From: an uncultured Angelakisella sp.
GTDB taxonomy: Bacteria > Bacillota > Clostridia > Oscillospirales > Ruminococcaceae
Assembly: GCA_910585535.1 (NCBI GenBank)
Contig: CAJUFK010000019.1
Span: forward strand, 1-38,817
Reading direction: 5' to 3'
Length of the DNA stretch: 38,817 nucleotides
The translations under genes and the position numbers were made by a program. Each line of letters begins with the position of its first letter. The first letter of the stretch is position 1. Below the pieces are notes generated by a model. That model had not been told where the DNA came from, did no database searches, and worked only from the letters and a program-made list of their open reading frames with translations. This document shows positions 30,341 through 38,817 of this stretch, piece by piece.

Positions 30341-30742
30341 ATGGCGAAAACTGCCGCAAAAAAGACCGTCATCCGCAAGAGGCGTGAACGCAAAAATATC
30401 GAGCGCGGCGCCGCTCACATCCAGTCCACGTTCAACAACACCATCGTCACCATCACCGACACCCAGGGCAACGCCCTTTCTTGGGCCAGCTCCGGCGGAC
30501 TGGGCTTCCGCGGTTCCCGGAAATCCACCCCCTACGCCGCCCAGACCGCTGCCGAGGTAGCCGCCAAGGCCGCCATGGAGCATGGCCTGAAGACCGTAGA
30601 GGTTTACGTCAAGGGCCCCGGCGCAGGCCGTGAGGCTGCCATCCGCGCCCTTCAGGGCGCCGGCCTGGAGGTCACTATGATTAAGGACGTGACCCCCATC
30701 CCCCACAACGGCTGCCGTCCCCCCAAGAGACGCAGAGTATAA
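30341..30742 (+). CDS. rpsK: 30S ribosomal protein S11
   Basis: This 133-residue protein has HIQSTFNNTIVTITDTQGNALSWASSGGLGFRGSRKSTPYAAQ and ends HNGCRPPKRRRV, diagnostic for S11. It lies in the platform next to the Shine-Dalgarno helix. AAAGGAGGG precedes the ATG. Confidence 0.97.
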   Translation: MAKTAAKKTVIRKRRERKNIERGAAHIQSTFNNTIVTITDTQGNALSWASSGGLGFRGSRKSTPYAAQTAAEVAAKAAMEHGLKTVEVYVKGPGAGREAAIRALQGAGLEVTMIKDVTPIPHNGCRPPKRRRV

Positions 30743-30759
30743 ACAGGAGGTGCGAATAA

Positions 30760-31389
30760 ATGGCAAGATACACTGGACCAAGCTGCAGACTCTGCCGCCG
30801 CGAGGGCAAAAAGCTGTTCCTCAAGGGGGAGAGATGCTATTCCGATAAGTGCGCCGTCACCCGCCGTGAGGCCGTTCCCGGCCAGCATGGCAAGGCCCGG
30901 ATGCGTAAGCAGTCCGAGTACGGCATCCAGCTGCGTGCAAAGCAGTCCACCCGCCGCTACTACGGCGTTCTGGAAGGCCAGTTCCGCGAGTATTTCGAGG
31001 AAGCCTCCAGAAAGCCCGGTATGGCCGGCGAGAACCTGATGCGGATTCTGGAGAGCCGCCTGGACAACATCGTTTACCGCTGCGGTTTCGCCTCCTCCCG
31101 GAAGGAAGCCCGCCAGCTGGTGCGGCACAACCACTTCCGCCTCAACGGGCACAAGGCCAACATCCCCTCCATCCAGCTTCGCGCCGGGGATGTGATCACT
31201 GTGTCCGAGGGCAGCCGCTCCTCCGATAAGATGAAGGCCGTTGTAGAGGTCAACGCCTCCCGTCCCAAGCCCAAGTGGCTGGATGTCGACGCCGCCAAGA
31301 TGGAAGCCCGGGTGCTGGAACTCCCCAACCGGGAAGACATCGACTTCGACGTGGCCGAGCATCTCATCGTCGAGTTGTACAGCAAGTAA
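30760..31389 (+). CDS. rpsD: 30S ribosomal protein S4, zinc form
   Basis: This 209-residue protein has an N-terminal zinc-finger-like cysteine set (C9, C12, C26, C31) and an S4 domain with SRLDNIVYRCGFASSRKEARQLVRHNHFRLNG. It nucleates small subunit assembly and, in Bacillus, represses its own synthesis. AGGAGG lies before the ATG. The following gap of 74 bases is larger than elsewhere in the cluster. Confidence 0.97.
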   Translation: MARYTGPSCRLCRREGKKLFLKGERCYSDKCAVTRREAVPGQHGKARMRKQSEYGIQLRAKQSTRRYYGVLEGQFREYFEEASRKPGMAGENLMRILESRLDNIVYRCGFASSRKEARQLVRHNHFRLNGHKANIPSIQLRAGDVITVSEGSRSSDKMKAVVEVNASRPKPKWLDVDAAKMEARVLELPNREDIDFDVAEHLIVELYSK

Positions 31390-31463
31390 TCCGCTGGATG
31401 ACACATCGTACACCAATCACTATGGGAAGAAAGACGACTGTCTGACAAGGAGGGTTATTCTAC

Positions 31464-32420
31464 ATGGTCAAAATTATTGAGCCAAGGATCGAAACAGCCG
31501 AACTCAAGCCCGATGGCACCTATGGCAAATTCGTGGCGGAGCCGCTGGACCGAGGCTTTGGCATCACCTTAGGCAACAGCCTGAGAAGGGTGCTGCTCTC
31601 CTCGCTTCCTGGCGTGGCCGTATCTTCCGTGAAGATCGATGGCATCCAGCATGAGTTCTCCACCATCCCCGGGGTGAAGGAGGACGTCACCGAGATCATC
31701 CTCAACATCAAGGGCCTCACCGCCAAGCTGTACTGCGACGAACCCATCCGGGTAAAGATCGCGGCAGAGGGGGAATGTGAGGTCACCGCCGGCTCCATCT
31801 CCGGTTCCTCCGAAGTGGAGGTGCTGGACCCCGGGATGCACATTGCTTCCCTGGCCGAGGGCGCAAAGCTCTCTATGGAGCTGGTGCTGCAAAAGGGCCA
31901 GGGCTATGTCTCCGCCGACCGCAACAAGCAGCTGGACGGGGAAAAGGCGCCGGTGGGCACCATCTTTGTGGACAGCATCTACACCCCGGTGCTGAAGGTG
32001 AACTACAGTGTGGAAAATACCCGGGTAGAACAGATCACCGACTACGACAAGCTGACCCTGGAGGTGTGGACCGACGGTACTATCTCCGCAAAGGAAGCAG
32101 TCAGCCTTGCTGCCAAGATCCTCAATAGACAGCTCAACCACTTTGTGGAACTTTCCGACGAGGTGGGATCTACCGAGATCATGGAAAAGAAAGAGGATAC
32201 CGGTAGGGACAAGGTCCTTGAGATGACCATTGAAGAACTTGACCTGTCTGTTCGTGCCTTCAACTGCCTCAAGCGCGCCGGCGTCAATTCGGTAGGGGAC
32301 CTTGTGACAAAGTCCACCGACGAGATGATGAAGGTCCGCAACCTGGGAAAGAAATCCCTGGAAGAGGTTATGAGCAAACTGGAGGCGCTGGGCTTCCATC
32401 TGAACAACGACGAGGAGTGA
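31464..32420 (+). CDS. rpoA: DNA-directed RNA polymerase subunit alpha
   Basis: This 318-residue protein has an N-terminal dimerisation domain with EPLDRGFGITLGNSLRRVLLSSLPG and a C-terminal domain (about 245-310) with LDLSVRAFNCLKRAGVNSVGDL and RNLGKKSLEEV, used for promoter and activator contact. AAGGAGG lies upstream. No separate promoter is visible in the 74-base gap before it. Confidence 0.97.
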   Translation: MVKIIEPRIETAELKPDGTYGKFVAEPLDRGFGITLGNSLRRVLLSSLPGVAVSSVKIDGIQHEFSTIPGVKEDVTEIILNIKGLTAKLYCDEPIRVKIAAEGECEVTAGSISGSSEVEVLDPGMHIASLAEGAKLSMELVLQKGQGYVSADRNKQLDGEKAPVGTIFVDSIYTPVLKVNYSVENTRVEQITDYDKLTLEVWTDGTISAKEAVSLAAKILNRQLNHFVELSDEVGSTEIMEKKEDTGRDKVLEMTIEELDLSVRAFNCLKRAGVNSVGDLVTKSTDEMMKVRNLGKKSLEEVMSKLEALGFHLNNDEE

Positions 32421-32504
32421 GGCCAGCGCCCCGCCCCTCCCAGGGGGAAGGCTGCCCCAAAGCGGCCGACGGCCCCCCAAATAGGACTAAAGGAGTGATT
32501 AACA

Positions 32505-32846
32505 GTGCCAGGAGCCAGAAAGCTGGGAAGAACCTCTGACCACAGAAAGGCAATGCTGAGGGCTATGGTAACCTTCCTGATGGAGAACGGCAAGATCGAG
32601 ACCACCGTTACCCGCGCCAAGGAAGTCCGTTCCATGGCGGAGAAGATGATTACCATTGCGAAGAACGATGACCTGCACTCCAAGCGCCAGGTGTATTCCT
32701 ACATCACCAAGGAGACCGTGGCGAAGAAGGTCATTGATGAGCTGGGCCCCAAGTACAAGGAGACCAATGGCGGTTACACCCGGATGATTAAGACCGGCCC
32801 CCGCCGCGGTGACGCCGCAGAAATGGCCATCATCGAGCTGGTGTAA
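32505..32846 (+). CDS. rplQ: 50S ribosomal protein L17
   Basis: This 113-residue protein (MPGARKLGRTSDHRKAMLRA) has the MVTFLMENGKIETTVTRAKEVR motif and the ending GYTRMIKTGPRRGDAAEMAIIELV of L17. The start is GTG with AAAGGAG 9 bases upstream. It is the last gene of the operon; the usual ecfA/truA genes do not follow. Confidence 0.97.
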   Translation: MPGARKLGRTSDHRKAMLRAMVTFLMENGKIETTVTRAKEVRSMAEKMITIAKNDDLHSKRQVYSYITKETVAKKVIDELGPKYKETNGGYTRMIKTGPRRGDAAEMAIIELV

Positions 32847-32865
32847 GCCAACCCGAAGCGAACCG

Positions 32866-32922
32866 AAAAAGAGCCCCCGCAGGACGACGCCTCCAACCGG
32901 AGGATCCCTGCGGGGGCTTTTC
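32866..32922 (+). terminator. Terminator of the ribosomal operon
   Basis: AAAAGAGCCCCCGCAGG pairs with CCTGCGGGGGCTTTT, enclosing a small CCTCC...GGAGG hairpin. T-rich bases follow, and the A/T flanks allow function on both strands, which suits the converging AraC-type gene. Confidence 0.92.
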
Positions 32923-32966
32923 TGTGCCGTTTAGCCGGGGTACCTCACAACGGTTCCTCCCTCCGG

Positions 32967-35030
32967 CTAGGATCCCCCTGCCAGATCCCCGCGGAATTGG
33001 CTGGGGGTCTTTTCGGTGTACTTCTTAAAGACCACGAAGAAATACTTGATGTTCCGGTAGCCCACCTGCTTGGCGATTTGTTCCACCGTCAGCTCCGAAT
33101 CCCGAAGAAGCTTGCAGGCCTTGTCGATGCGGACGTGCTGCACCGCGTCGTTGATGGACATTCCCGTGGCCGCACGGAACTGGCGGTTCAGGTAGGTTTG
33201 GCTCAGCTCCAGCTGGGTGGCGATCATCTGGCTGCAGCAGTCCTCGTCCTGGTACAGCTCGTAGACCTTTCCCCAAACAGCGGAGCAAAGGGAATCCGCC
33301 TGCTTCTGCTGGGAGGCTGCCACCGCCTCGGTGATCCGAATGAGCCGGGCGTCGATGGCCTCCTGGAGGGCGGAAAGGCTGGTGAGGCTGGCCGCAATGG
33401 AAGGGGACGCCTCCAGCTCGTACTTGAGATAGAGGGCGGTGAGCATCTTGTCCACATAGTGGAGGGCAAAGGAGAAGTCGCTGTACCGGTCCCGGGAGAT
33501 GGCGTTGAGGATAAGGAGCCATTGGGCCCGGGCCCCCTGGAGCTGCCCTTTTTTCAGGGCGCTTTCCATGGCGGAGACCATCTCCGGGCGGAAGCCGCTG
33601 GTCTCGCTGCACTCCGCCAGCAGCTCCTGGCAGAGGATGGTCTGGCTCTCGTAAAGGAAGGCCAGCTTTTTCAGCTCCTCCAGGGCGGCAAAGGCGGCCA
33701 GCAGCTGCTCCCGGGAGTAGCTGGGCAGGCTGACAAGGAGGGGCCCCTTGGCCCCGGAGGCCCGGATGGCGGCCAAAAGGCGGTTGCGGCCCTTGTTGGT
33801 GCAGGCGGGGAGGACAAAGGTCAGCCCCGGCTCCAGCCGGGCCATCATCACATCCGGCTGGGCGGAAAGGAGGCTGTACAGTTCCTCCTGGGGTTCCATG
33901 GCAATGACCAGGACGATGGGCAGGCGGATGCCGGCGGGTAAATTCCCGGTCTGAAGTTCCTGGAGGCGGCGGTTCTGCTCCAGGGCTTTGTGGCTGGAGA
34001 GGAGTTCGTCAAACTTTTCGGTGGTGCTGTCCTTACCAGCCACCTCCACCGTGGTGAGGGCCTGGGAGATATGGAGGAAGGTGGGCAGGATGTAAACAAA
34101 GAGGTAGGCGAACAGGGCCAGCAGCGCCACGCTTAGGGCGGCGAAGAGGACAAAGACCACCGTCTGGATATGGACCAGGCCGGGGGCGGTGACCTCCAGC
34201 TGGAAGGCCTCCAGGTAGTACCAGCCGGTGTTCCCCAGCCTGTGGTAGACCCAGCAGGAGGTCAGAAAGGGGGAGCGGTCCGGGAGGACGTAGCCGCTGG
34301 CGGGGTTCTGCTGAAAGGCGGCCTGGAACCTCTGCCAGTCGGGAAGCTCCAGGGGGAGTTCCGGGGGGATCACCGCCTGGCCGTTGCCGTCCACGATCAT
34401 ATGCCGGTCCCGGGAGAGGGTGCCCAGCAGCTGGTTTTCGTACCAGCTGGCGTTGATGTCCAGGAGCATGGCGCTGTCTCCCCGGCTCCCCTGCTCCGAA
34501 AAGAGGAAGGAGTAGTAGGTGGCGCTGCCGGCCTGGCGGCGGAAGGGGGCCAGGTAGGGGTGGTCCTCCGGGTGGAGGAGGATCTCCACCGCCCCCTGGT
34601 CGTGGAACTGGGCGGTGGAAGCGGAGCCGTAGCTGCTTTCCGAGGTGAAGACGGTGTCCAGGGACTGGTTGTAGACCATGACATTCTCCACAAAGTTGCT
34701 GCTGCTGGCGAAGTTCCCCAGGTCCCGGTGGCCGATGGTCCGCTCCGACCAGGAGAGGTCGCCGCTGGTACGCAGGGTCCGGATGGAGGAGGTGTAGAAC
34801 ATCTGCATGGCCGAGGTCCGGATGTTGGCGTTGGAAAGCTGCAGCACCGACTCCACATAGTTGCCGAAGCTTTCGCTGGCGGTGGCGATGCTTTGAAGGG
34901 AGGCAGTGCGGAACTGGAAGAACAAAAAGAGGAAGGAACAAAGGAAGAGCAGAAGCAGAAGGATGACCCCGCCCACCTGGATCATCCGGCGGTGGATGCG
35001 GGAAATGCTGGCGGAGGTGGCTTTTTCCAT
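32967..35030 (-). CDS. Membrane-bound AraC-family regulator with extracellular sensor
   Basis: This 687-residue protein has a membrane helix at about 20-42, an extracellular region of about 240 residues (Cache-like by layout), a second helix (about 285-313), a cytoplasmic linker and a C-terminal AraC DNA-binding domain (about 590-680) with LELSQTYLNRQFRAATGMS and VEQIAKQVGYRNIKYFFVVFKKYTEKTPSQFR. MEK at 35030 is the start, with AAAGGAGG 8 bases upstream; an earlier in-frame start is inside that site. Such one-component transmembrane regulators usually control adjacent ABC importers, here the divergent operon. Confidence 0.9.
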   Translation of the reverse strand: MEKATSASISRIHRRMIQVGGVILLLLLFLCSFLFLFFQFRTASLQSIATASESFGNYVESVLQLSNANIRTSAMQMFYTSSIRTLRTSGDLSWSERTIGHRDLGNFASSSNFVENVMVYNQSLDTVFTSESSYGSASTAQFHDQGAVEILLHPEDHPYLAPFRRQAGSATYYSFLFSEQGSRGDSAMLLDINASWYENQLLGTLSRDRHMIVDGNGQAVIPPELPLELPDWQRFQAAFQQNPASGYVLPDRSPFLTSCWVYHRLGNTGWYYLEAFQLEVTAPGLVHIQTVVFVLFAALSVALLALFAYLFVYILPTFLHISQALTTVEVAGKDSTTEKFDELLSSHKALEQNRRLQELQTGNLPAGIRLPIVLVIAMEPQEELYSLLSAQPDVMMARLEPGLTFVLPACTNKGRNRLLAAIRASGAKGPLLVSLPSYSREQLLAAFAALEELKKLAFLYESQTILCQELLAECSETSGFRPEMVSAMESALKKGQLQGARAQWLLILNAISRDRYSDFSFALHYVDKMLTALYLKYELEASPSIAASLTSLSALQEAIDARLIRITEAVAASQQKQADSLCSAVWGKVYELYQDEDCCSQMIATQLELSQTYLNRQFRAATGMSINDAVQHVRIDKACKLLRDSELTVEQIAKQVGYRNIKYFFVVFKKYTEKTPSQFRGDLAGGS

Positions 35031-35071
35031 CGTGACGGCCTCCTTTCCCAATGGGATCTTGTCGGTTTTTT

Positions 35072-35100
35072 ATTATATATGGGAGAAAGGGCAAAGTCAA
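35072..35100 (-). promoter_or_regulatory. Promoter of the AraC-type regulator
   Basis: TTGACT (complement of 35095-35100), 17 bases, TATAAT (complement of 35072-35077). Confidence 0.88.
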
Positions 35101-35205
35101 CCAGCGGCCCGGGCCGACGCCTAAAAACCATGGCGGCAGGCCAAACCGGAGGAACAACCCGGCAGTTCAAAAACAGGGTTTTAAGGGTTTTGCACAAAAT
35201 TGAAC

Positions 35206-35234
35206 TTTCCATCAAAGGGGAAATAAGCTAAAAT
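35206..35234 (+). promoter_or_regulatory. Possible activator-dependent promoter of the ABC operon
   Basis: TTTCCA (35206-35211), 17 bases and TAAAAT (35229-35234). The weak -35 box fits a promoter that needs an activator, such as the divergent AraC-type protein. A GGCGG-CCAAAA-CCGCC inverted repeat (35249-35264) follows. Confidence 0.4.
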
Positions 35235-35302
35235 GGGAACCAGCAGAGGCGGCCAAAACCGCCCCGGCTGGAAAATGTTTTTGAGAAAGGAACGAATGCA
35301 CC

Positions 35303-36388
35303 ATGAAAAAGACCTTTGTTAGTTTGGTCCTGGCCATGATGATGGTCCTGACCCTGCTGTCCGGTTGCGGCGGCGACGGCGGAAGCAGCACCCCTGCTCC
35401 GGCCCCCGCCCCCACCGGTGACGGCGGCGCTTCCACCCCCGCTCCCGAGACCCCCGCAGGCTCCGACGCCTCCGGCAAGGTCATGCTCTACTCCTCCATG
35501 CAGGAGGACCAGCTGGTCGCCATCAAGGAAGGCTTCGAGAAGAAGTATCCCGGCATCACCATGGAATATTACTTCGCCGGCACCAGCAAGGTTGTCACCA
35601 AGATTTCCACCGAGGCCCAGGCCGGCCATGTTGACGCCGACGTCATCTGGGTGGGCGACGCTGCCGACTACGTCTCCTTTAAGGAGAACAACATCCTCCA
35701 GCCCTACACCTCCCCCGAGCTGGACGGCGGCGCCATCGATAAGGCCTATGTGGATCCCGACGGCTACTACACCGCCGGCCGTCTGGTGGGCGTAGGCATC
35801 GCCTACAACACCGCATCCGTCAAGCCCGAGGAGGCCCCCAAGACCTGGGCCGAGCTGCTGGATCCCAAGTGGAACGATCAGCTGGTTATGTCCGACCCCG
35901 GTACCGCCGGCACCACCAAGTATTGGATGAACGCCATGATGTGCAGCGAGAAGTACGGCAAGGACTATATGCAGAAGCTCCATGACAACGGCTGCCGTCT
36001 GGAGAGCGGCACCACCGCCACCCACAACCAGCTGGCCGCTTCCGCCTATCAGGTGGGCGTCTGCCTGGATTACGTTTCCGCCAACCTCATTGCTGAGGGT
36101 TCTCCCATCGCCTTTATCTATCCCGAGGAGACCGTTTCCATCGCCAGCCCCATCGGCCTGGTGAAGGACTGCAACAACGAGGAGAATGGGAAGCTCCTGT
36201 ACGACTTCATCCTCTCCAAAGAGGGCCAGGAGATCCTGGTGGCCAACAACCTGGTTTCCGTCCGTACCGACGTTACCCAGTCTGTGGACCTCACCACCAT
36301 CCCCTCCTTCCTGGAGTGCGACATGGCCAAGCTGGCTGCTGACAGCGATGCCAACCTCACCGACTTCAACAGCATCTGGGGTCTGTAA
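35303..36388 (+). CDS. ABC transporter substrate-binding lipoprotein
   Basis: This 361-residue protein has a lipoprotein signal ending LLSGC (C22), a Pro/Ala/Gly linker to about residue 58, and a type-2 periplasmic-binding fold starting KVMLYSSMQEDQLVAIKEGFEKKYPGI, with DVIWVGDAADYVSFKENNIL and FIYPEETVSIASPIGLV. The sequence resembles binding proteins of the iron/2-aminoethylphosphonate/polyamine group. The ligand cannot be fixed from sequence. AAAGGA stands before the ATG. Confidence 0.88.
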   Translation: MKKTFVSLVLAMMMVLTLLSGCGGDGGSSTPAPAPAPTGDGGASTPAPETPAGSDASGKVMLYSSMQEDQLVAIKEGFEKKYPGITMEYYFAGTSKVVTKISTEAQAGHVDADVIWVGDAADYVSFKENNILQPYTSPELDGGAIDKAYVDPDGYYTAGRLVGVGIAYNTASVKPEEAPKTWAELLDPKWNDQLVMSDPGTAGTTKYWMNAMMCSEKYGKDYMQKLHDNGCRLESGTTATHNQLAASAYQVGVCLDYVSANLIAEGSPIAFIYPEETVSIASPIGLVKDCNNEENGKLLYDFILSKEGQEILVANNLVSVRTDVTQSVDLTTIPSFLECDMAKLAADSDANLTDFNSIWGL

Positions 36389-36430
36389 TCTCCCCTCCGT
36401 AAAAACCGGATGATCCATAAGTAAACCATT

Positions 36431-36467
36431 GGGGCGGGGAACAGCGTCTGCTGCCCCCGCCCCTTTT
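36431..36467 (+). terminator. Intercistronic hairpin after the binding-protein gene
   Basis: GGGGCGGGG (36431-36439) pairs with CCCCGCCCC (36455-36463), with an inner CAGC-GTCT-GCTG hairpin, followed by TTTT. It probably gives partial termination or protects the upstream mRNA, so that the binding protein is made in excess over ATPase and permease. Confidence 0.7.
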
Positions 36468-36576
36468 GGGTGCCTGCATCCTTTTCCCTGGGGAAAAGAA
36501 CAGGGGCCGGGCTCCGGAGATCCGCAGCGGCGGCAGGGGTCCAAAATCCCAATCTATTGTGTGAGGAGGAAAGCAC

Positions 36577-37665
36577 TTGTCAAAGGTTTCATTTCGGAAC
36601 ATCTCCTTCAAGTACGGCCAGAACCAGATCCTGCAGGATTTCAGCCTGGACATCGAAAGCGGCGAGATCCTCTGTCTGGTAGGCCCTTCCGGCTGCGGCA
36701 AGACCACCCTGGTCCGCTGCCTGCTGGGCCTTAACAAGCCCGACACCGGGGAGATCTACGTGGACGACACCTGTATCTTCAGCGCCACCCGCCGGATCAA
36801 TATGGCGGTAGAGCGCCGGAACATCGGCATCGTCTTCCAGGATTACGCCGTCTGGCCCCACATGACGGTGAGCGAAAACGTGGGCTACTCCCTGAAAAAG
36901 CGCCGGGTCAACAAGGCGGAAATGGCAAAGCGGGTGGAGGAAGCCCTGGCCATGGTGAACATGACCGAGTACGCAAACCACCTGCCCAGCCAGCTTTCCG
37001 GCGGCCAGCAGCAGCGTGTAGCCATCGCCCGGGCCCTGGTGGGCAACGGGGACATCATCGTTATGGATGAGCCCATCACCAACCTGGACGCCAAGCTTCG
37101 GGAACAGATGCTGGCGGAGATCCGGGAGATCCAGCGCAAGAGCGGCACCACCGTTCTCTACATAACCCACGACCAGCAGTCGGCCCTCCAGCTTTGCGAC
37201 CGGATGGCCATTATGGAGCCCGACGGCCGCCTCTGCCAGCTGGGCACCGACGAGGACATCATCCTCCACCCCGCCAACCGGTTCACCTTTGAATTCATCG
37301 GGGTATCCAACTTCATCCCGGTGGAGGTTTCCGGCGGGGCGCTCACCCTGAAGCCCGGACAGAAGGACTTCCCCTGGGCCGACGGCAAGCTGCCGGCGGA
37401 CGCCGACGCCTCCCAAAAGCTGGAGGTGGGGGTCCGGCCCAACGACATCGTTTTCGATCCCCAGTCCCCCCTGCGGGTCACCGTCAGCCGCTCCGTCTTT
37501 TTGGGGAGCGAATATGACTACTTCGTCCAGCTGGGCGGCCGGGAACTGCGTATCCAGCAGAACACCCTGGACGCCGCTAAATACGGTGTGATGAAGGAGG
37601 GGGCCGAGACCGGCATCCGCCTGCTGAACTACCGCTTCTATCCCGCAAAGGAGGTATCGGCATGA
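36577..37665 (+). CDS. ABC transporter ATP-binding protein (FbpC/PotA-like)
   Basis: This 362-residue protein has Walker A (GPSGCGKTT, about 36-44), the Q-loop (VFQDYAVWPHMT), signature LSGGQQQRVAIARAL, Walker B (DIIVMDEP) and the switch histidine in YITHDQQSA, then a C-terminal TOBE-like region. The start is TTG with AGGAGG upstream. Its stop overlaps the permease start by four bases (ATGA). Such ATPases energise binding-protein-dependent importers. Confidence 0.92.
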   Translation: MSKVSFRNISFKYGQNQILQDFSLDIESGEILCLVGPSGCGKTTLVRCLLGLNKPDTGEIYVDDTCIFSATRRINMAVERRNIGIVFQDYAVWPHMTVSENVGYSLKKRRVNKAEMAKRVEEALAMVNMTEYANHLPSQLSGGQQQRVAIARALVGNGDIIVMDEPITNLDAKLREQMLAEIREIQRKSGTTVLYITHDQQSALQLCDRMAIMEPDGRLCQLGTDEDIILHPANRFTFEFIGVSNFIPVEVSGGALTLKPGQKDFPWADGKLPADADASQKLEVGVRPNDIVFDPQSPLRVTVSRSVFLGSEYDYFVQLGGRELRIQQNTLDAAKYGVMKEGAETGIRLLNYRFYPAKEVSA

Positions 37666-38817
37666 GCAGAGGCAGAAACAAGGACCTGGCTGCGGTAGAC
37701 GGCCGCCGCTTCAGCATGGACGGCATTATGACCGCCCTGGCTGTCGTCCTGCTTTTGATCGTGGTGGTCATCCCTGTGGTGTCCATCATCTACAACGCGT
37801 TCTTCTTCCAAGGACATTTTGACCCGGAACTGTTCACCAGCCAGCTCATCGACAGCGGCAACCTGGCTGCCATGTGGAACACCATCAAGATCGCCTTCTG
37901 GGTGACCTTGCTGGGGACCATCGTGGGCACCTTTTACGCCTGGCTCCTGGGCCGCAGCGACATCCCCGCCAAGGGGCTGATGCGCGCCCTCTTTAACATC
38001 CCCTATATGTTCCCCCCCTTCCTGGGGGCCATGGCCTGGGACCTCCTGCTTAACGGCCGGTCCGGCTACCTCAATAAGCTTCTGGTTAGCGTCTTTGGCC
38101 TGGAGTCCGCCCCCATCAACATCAACACCCTGGGGGGCATCGTCTTTGTAGAGCTGTCCTACTACTTCCCCTTCGTCTTCATGCAGGTGGTTTCCGCCCT
38201 GGAGCGGATGGACCCCACCCTGGAGGAGTGCGCCCGGATCGCCGGGGCCAAGCAGATGACCGTCATCCGCAAGATCACCCTGCCCCTGGTGGTCCCCGCC
38301 ATCTCCGCCGGGGCCCTGCTGATCCTCACCACCTCCCTGGCCCACTTCGGCGTGCCCTCCATTCTGGGCTTCTCCCAGGGCATCTACACCCTGCCCACCA
38401 AGATCTATGCCGTTATCAGCCGGGCAGGGGGCAGCTTTGAGGGCATCCGTCAGGGTGCGGCCCTTTCCATCATGCTGGTGCTGGTGGTATTCACCGCCCT
38501 GGTCATCCAGAAGAAGATCCTCAGCTCCGGCAGCTACGACATCATCAAGGGCAAGAGTATGCGCCCCACCCTGATCAAGCTCCGGGGCGCCCGGATCCCC
38601 CTGCTCATCCTCTGCATCGCCACCCTGGTCCTCATTGTTATCGTTCCCCTGGTGATGATCTTCCTGGTGAGCATGGTCAAGGCCTACGGCCTGCCCCTCG
38701 TTCCGGAAAACTTCACCCTTAACAACTACAAGAAGATCTTCGCCGCCTCCGGTACCATCGATTCGGTGAAGAACTCCCTCTTCGTCTCCATCGCCGCCGG
38801 CGTCATCTGTATGTTCC
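37662..38817 (+). CDS. ABC transporter permease (FbpB-like, fused type), partial
   Basis: The frame is open to the window edge (385 codons seen). After a basic start (MSRGRNKDLAAVDGRRFSMD) a membrane helix follows, then the first permease domain, with the cytoplasmic EAA-type motif EECARIAGAKQMTVIRKITL-P (the loop that docks the ATPase), and a second set of helices beginning near residue 305. That repeated layout is typical of FbpB-like fused permeases with two domains. It overlaps the ATPase stop by four bases. The 3' end is missing. Confidence 0.88.
   Translation, partial: MSRGRNKDLAAVDGRRFSMDGIMTALAVVLLLIVVVIPVVSIIYNAFFFQGHFDPELFTSQLIDSGNLAAMWNTIKIAFWVTLLGTIVGTFYAWLLGRSDIPAKGLMRALFNIPYMFPPFLGAMAWDLLLNGRSGYLNKLLVSVFGLESAPININTLGGIVFVELSYYFPFVFMQVVSALERMDPTLEECARIAGAKQMTVIRKITLPLVVPAISAGALLILTTSLAHFGVPSILGFSQGIYTLPTKIYAVISRAGGSFEGIRQGAALSIMLVLVVFTALVIQKKILSSGSYDIIKGKSMRPTLIKLRGARIPLLILCIATLVLIVIVPLVMIFLVSMVKAYGLPLVPENFTLNNYKKIFAASGTIDSVKNSLFVSIAAGVICMF

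Overview
The window looks like a chromosomal segment of a GC-rich, low-motility gut-type member of the Clostridia, most likely Oscillospiraceae (the Flavonifractor/Lawsonibacter/Oscillibacter neighbourhood). The basis is the gene order of the ribosomal cluster (rpsJ to rplQ with secY, adk, map, a KOW protein, infA and rpmJ inside), zinc-ribbon versions of S14, S4, L24, L36 and Adk, strong AGGAGG ribosome binding sites with frequent GTG/TTG starts, a QueT-type transporter and a PBECR4-type protein. Genus assignment is inference.

Layout. 1-692: no gene, a hairpin-rich dispersed repeat and a terminator. 693-6155: tmcAL (tRNA-Met acetate ligase), then an OmpR-type regulator, a sensor kinase and a membrane-anchored HtrA protease in one cluster. 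6156-9302: a second copy of the dispersed repeat, a consensus promoter feeding a yybP-ykoY (Mn2+) riboswitch with terminator, an OadB-like membrane protein plus a 41-residue OadG-like partner, a 165-bp structured element, queT and a shortened NifX-like protein. 9357-12938, minus strand: rplJ-rplL with an L10 leader, an EamA transporter, and a frameshifted PBECR4 gene behind a strong promoter, a repeat-bearing RNA and a terminator. 12993-15188: an NPDTG-tailed surface protein and a divergent, receiver-less DNA-binding regulator across an AT-rich spacer. 15251-16495: tRNA-Met and tRNA-Glu, tandem GC-rich hairpin repeats, a putative 30-residue membrane peptide and rpsT. 16755-32922: one co-directional ribosomal/secretion/transcription operon of 31 genes, ending in a terminator. 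32967-38817: a membrane-bound AraC-type regulator divergent from an iron/polyamine-type ABC importer (lipoprotein, ATPase, partial permease running off the edge).

Most interesting points. (1) A textbook Mn2+ riboswitch controls an orphan beta/gamma decarboxylase-type membrane pair without any carboxylase subunit, suggesting an uncharacterised ion (perhaps Mn2+) transporter. (2) The PBECR4 nuclease-fold gene has the layout of a type III toxin-antitoxin locus: promoter, RNA with two repeated two-hairpin modules, terminator, then the protein gene, which is here broken by one base in an A8 run. (3) A 165-bp element with base-paired ends occurs twice, once exactly at the rpsJ stop codon inside the S10 operon, and its differences between copies preserve pairing. 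(4) The S10 operon has a long untranslated leader and an unusual 240-nt structured gap between rplW and rplB.
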